Shown here: positions 5,805 to 6,293 of the stretch, piece after piece | Layout: each line of letters begins with the position of its first letter | Numbering within the stretch: position 1 is the stretch's first letter | Assembly (NCBI GenBank): GCA_014379885.1 | Contig: JACMKW010000040.1 | Span: forward strand, 1-6,293 | DNA length: 6,293 nucleotides | Direction of reading: 5' to 3' | DNA from: Rhizobacter sp. | GTDB lineage: Bacteria > Pseudomonadota > Gammaproteobacteria > Burkholderiales > Burkholderiaceae | Made by a program: the position numbers and the translations under genes | Notes under the pieces: model-generated | What the model was told of the DNA's origin: nothing | The model's input: only the letters and a program-made list of their open reading frames with translations | Databases searched by the model: none

Positions 5805-6293
5805 TCAGCGCTTGACGGGCGGCAGATCGGTGCAGGCGCCTTCGAAGGCTTCGGCCGCGAGGCCGATGCTTTCGCCAAGCGTCGGGTGCGGGTGGATGGT
5901 CTTGCCGATGTCGACCGCGTCGGCGCCCATCTCGATGGCCAGCGCAATCTCGCCGATCATGTCGCCCGCATGCGTGCCGACGATGCCGCCACCGAGGATG
6001 CGGTGCGTCTGCGCGTCGAACAGCAGCTTGGTGAACCCCTCGTCCCGCGTGTTGGCGATGGCGCGGCCCGACGCCGTCCACGGGAACAGGCCCTTGGTGA
6101 CCTTGATGCCCTGCGCCTTGGCCTCGTCCTCGGTGATGCCCACCCAGGCCACCTCGGGGTCGGTGTAGGCGACGCTCGGGATCACTCGTGCGTTGAACGC
6201 CGACTTTTCCCCTGCCGCGGCCTCTGCTGCCACGTGCGCTTCGTGCACCGCCTTGTGCGCCAGCATGGGTTGGCCCACGATGTCACCGATGGC
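5805..6293 (-). CDS. lpdA: Dihydrolipoyl dehydrogenase (E3), C-terminal third, 5' end outside window
   Basis: FAD/NAD-dependent E3 subunit that reoxidises dihydrolipoamide in the pyruvate and/or 2-oxoglutarate dehydrogenase complexes in the cytoplasm. The frame enters from the right edge, leaving 162 residues of about 475 or more. The first residues, AIGDIVGQPMLAHKA, are the conserved FAD-contacting segment; the internal GTG at 6278 is not the real start. Then comes the dimerisation domain: IPSVAYTDPEVAWVG, RAIANTRDEGFTKLLFD, GGGIVGTHAGDMIGE and the active-site HPHPTLGES, with catalytic H136 and partner E141 (fragment numbering). The tail FEGACTDLPPVKR resembles the end of E. coli Lpd, which favours the pyruvate-dehydrogenase-type E3, though this is only suggestive. 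An N-terminal lipoyl domain, as in some pdhL proteins, cannot be judged here. Confidence 0.95.
   Translation of the reverse strand, partial: AIGDIVGQPMLAHKAVHEAHVAAEAAAGEKSAFNARVIPSVAYTDPEVAWVGITEDEAKAQGIKVTKGLFPWTASGRAIANTRDEGFTKLLFDAQTHRILGGGIVGTHAGDMIGEIALAIEMGADAVDIGKTIHPHPTLGESIGLAAEAFEGACTDLPPVKR

Noticed and set aside
5702..5947. Upstream extension of the hydrolase frame to 419 codons
   Set aside because: The extension overlaps the certain lpdA coding region and would bury the signal peptide. ATG 5701 has a good ribosome site.

Overview
The window is GC-rich, with strongly GC-biased third codon positions. It reads as a beta-proteobacterial chromosome segment, most likely Burkholderiales and plausibly Comamonadaceae. 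This rests on protein flavour and base composition only; the genus cannot be fixed from the sequence. It holds five protein genes, two of them cut by the window edges, and one large structured intergenic region. No tRNA, rRNA, CRISPR array or transposase was seen.

Layout. Positions 1-1467 (minus) carry the N-terminal 489 residues of a LapD-type c-di-GMP receptor. Positions 1574-2287 (minus) carry lapG, the periplasmic cysteine protease LapD controls. The 106-bp lapG-lapD spacer holds a perfect 9-bp inverted repeat just ahead of the lapD ribosome binding site. Positions 2288-2821 are non-coding between divergent genes. This stretch is dominated by a 266-bp element (2312-2577) made of about 30-bp terminal inverted repeats enclosing two further long hairpins. 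Positions 2822-4687 (plus) encode a TolC-family type I secretion outer membrane protein (LapE-like) with an unusual C-terminal NTF2-like domain. It meets, stop codon to stop codon with no gap, a minus-strand secreted alpha/beta hydrolase (4688-5701). Positions 5805-6293 (minus) hold the C-terminal third of dihydrolipoyl dehydrogenase (E3).

How the genes work together. In the known Lap system, a type I secretion system exports a giant adhesin that stays on the surface until LapG cleaves it. When c-di-GMP is high, LapD binds it through a catalytically dead EAL domain and holds LapG in the periplasm, so cells stay attached. When c-di-GMP falls, LapG is released and biofilm disperses. The window contains the control pair (LapG, LapD) and a probable outer membrane channel. 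The adhesin and the ABC transporter/adaptor (LapB/LapC) are not here and should be sought elsewhere. The hydrolase and E3 genes look like unrelated metabolic neighbours.

Most worth a second look: the 266-bp three-armed palindromic element, which ends 24 bp upstream of the lapG start, and the NTF2-like extension on the TolC-family channel.
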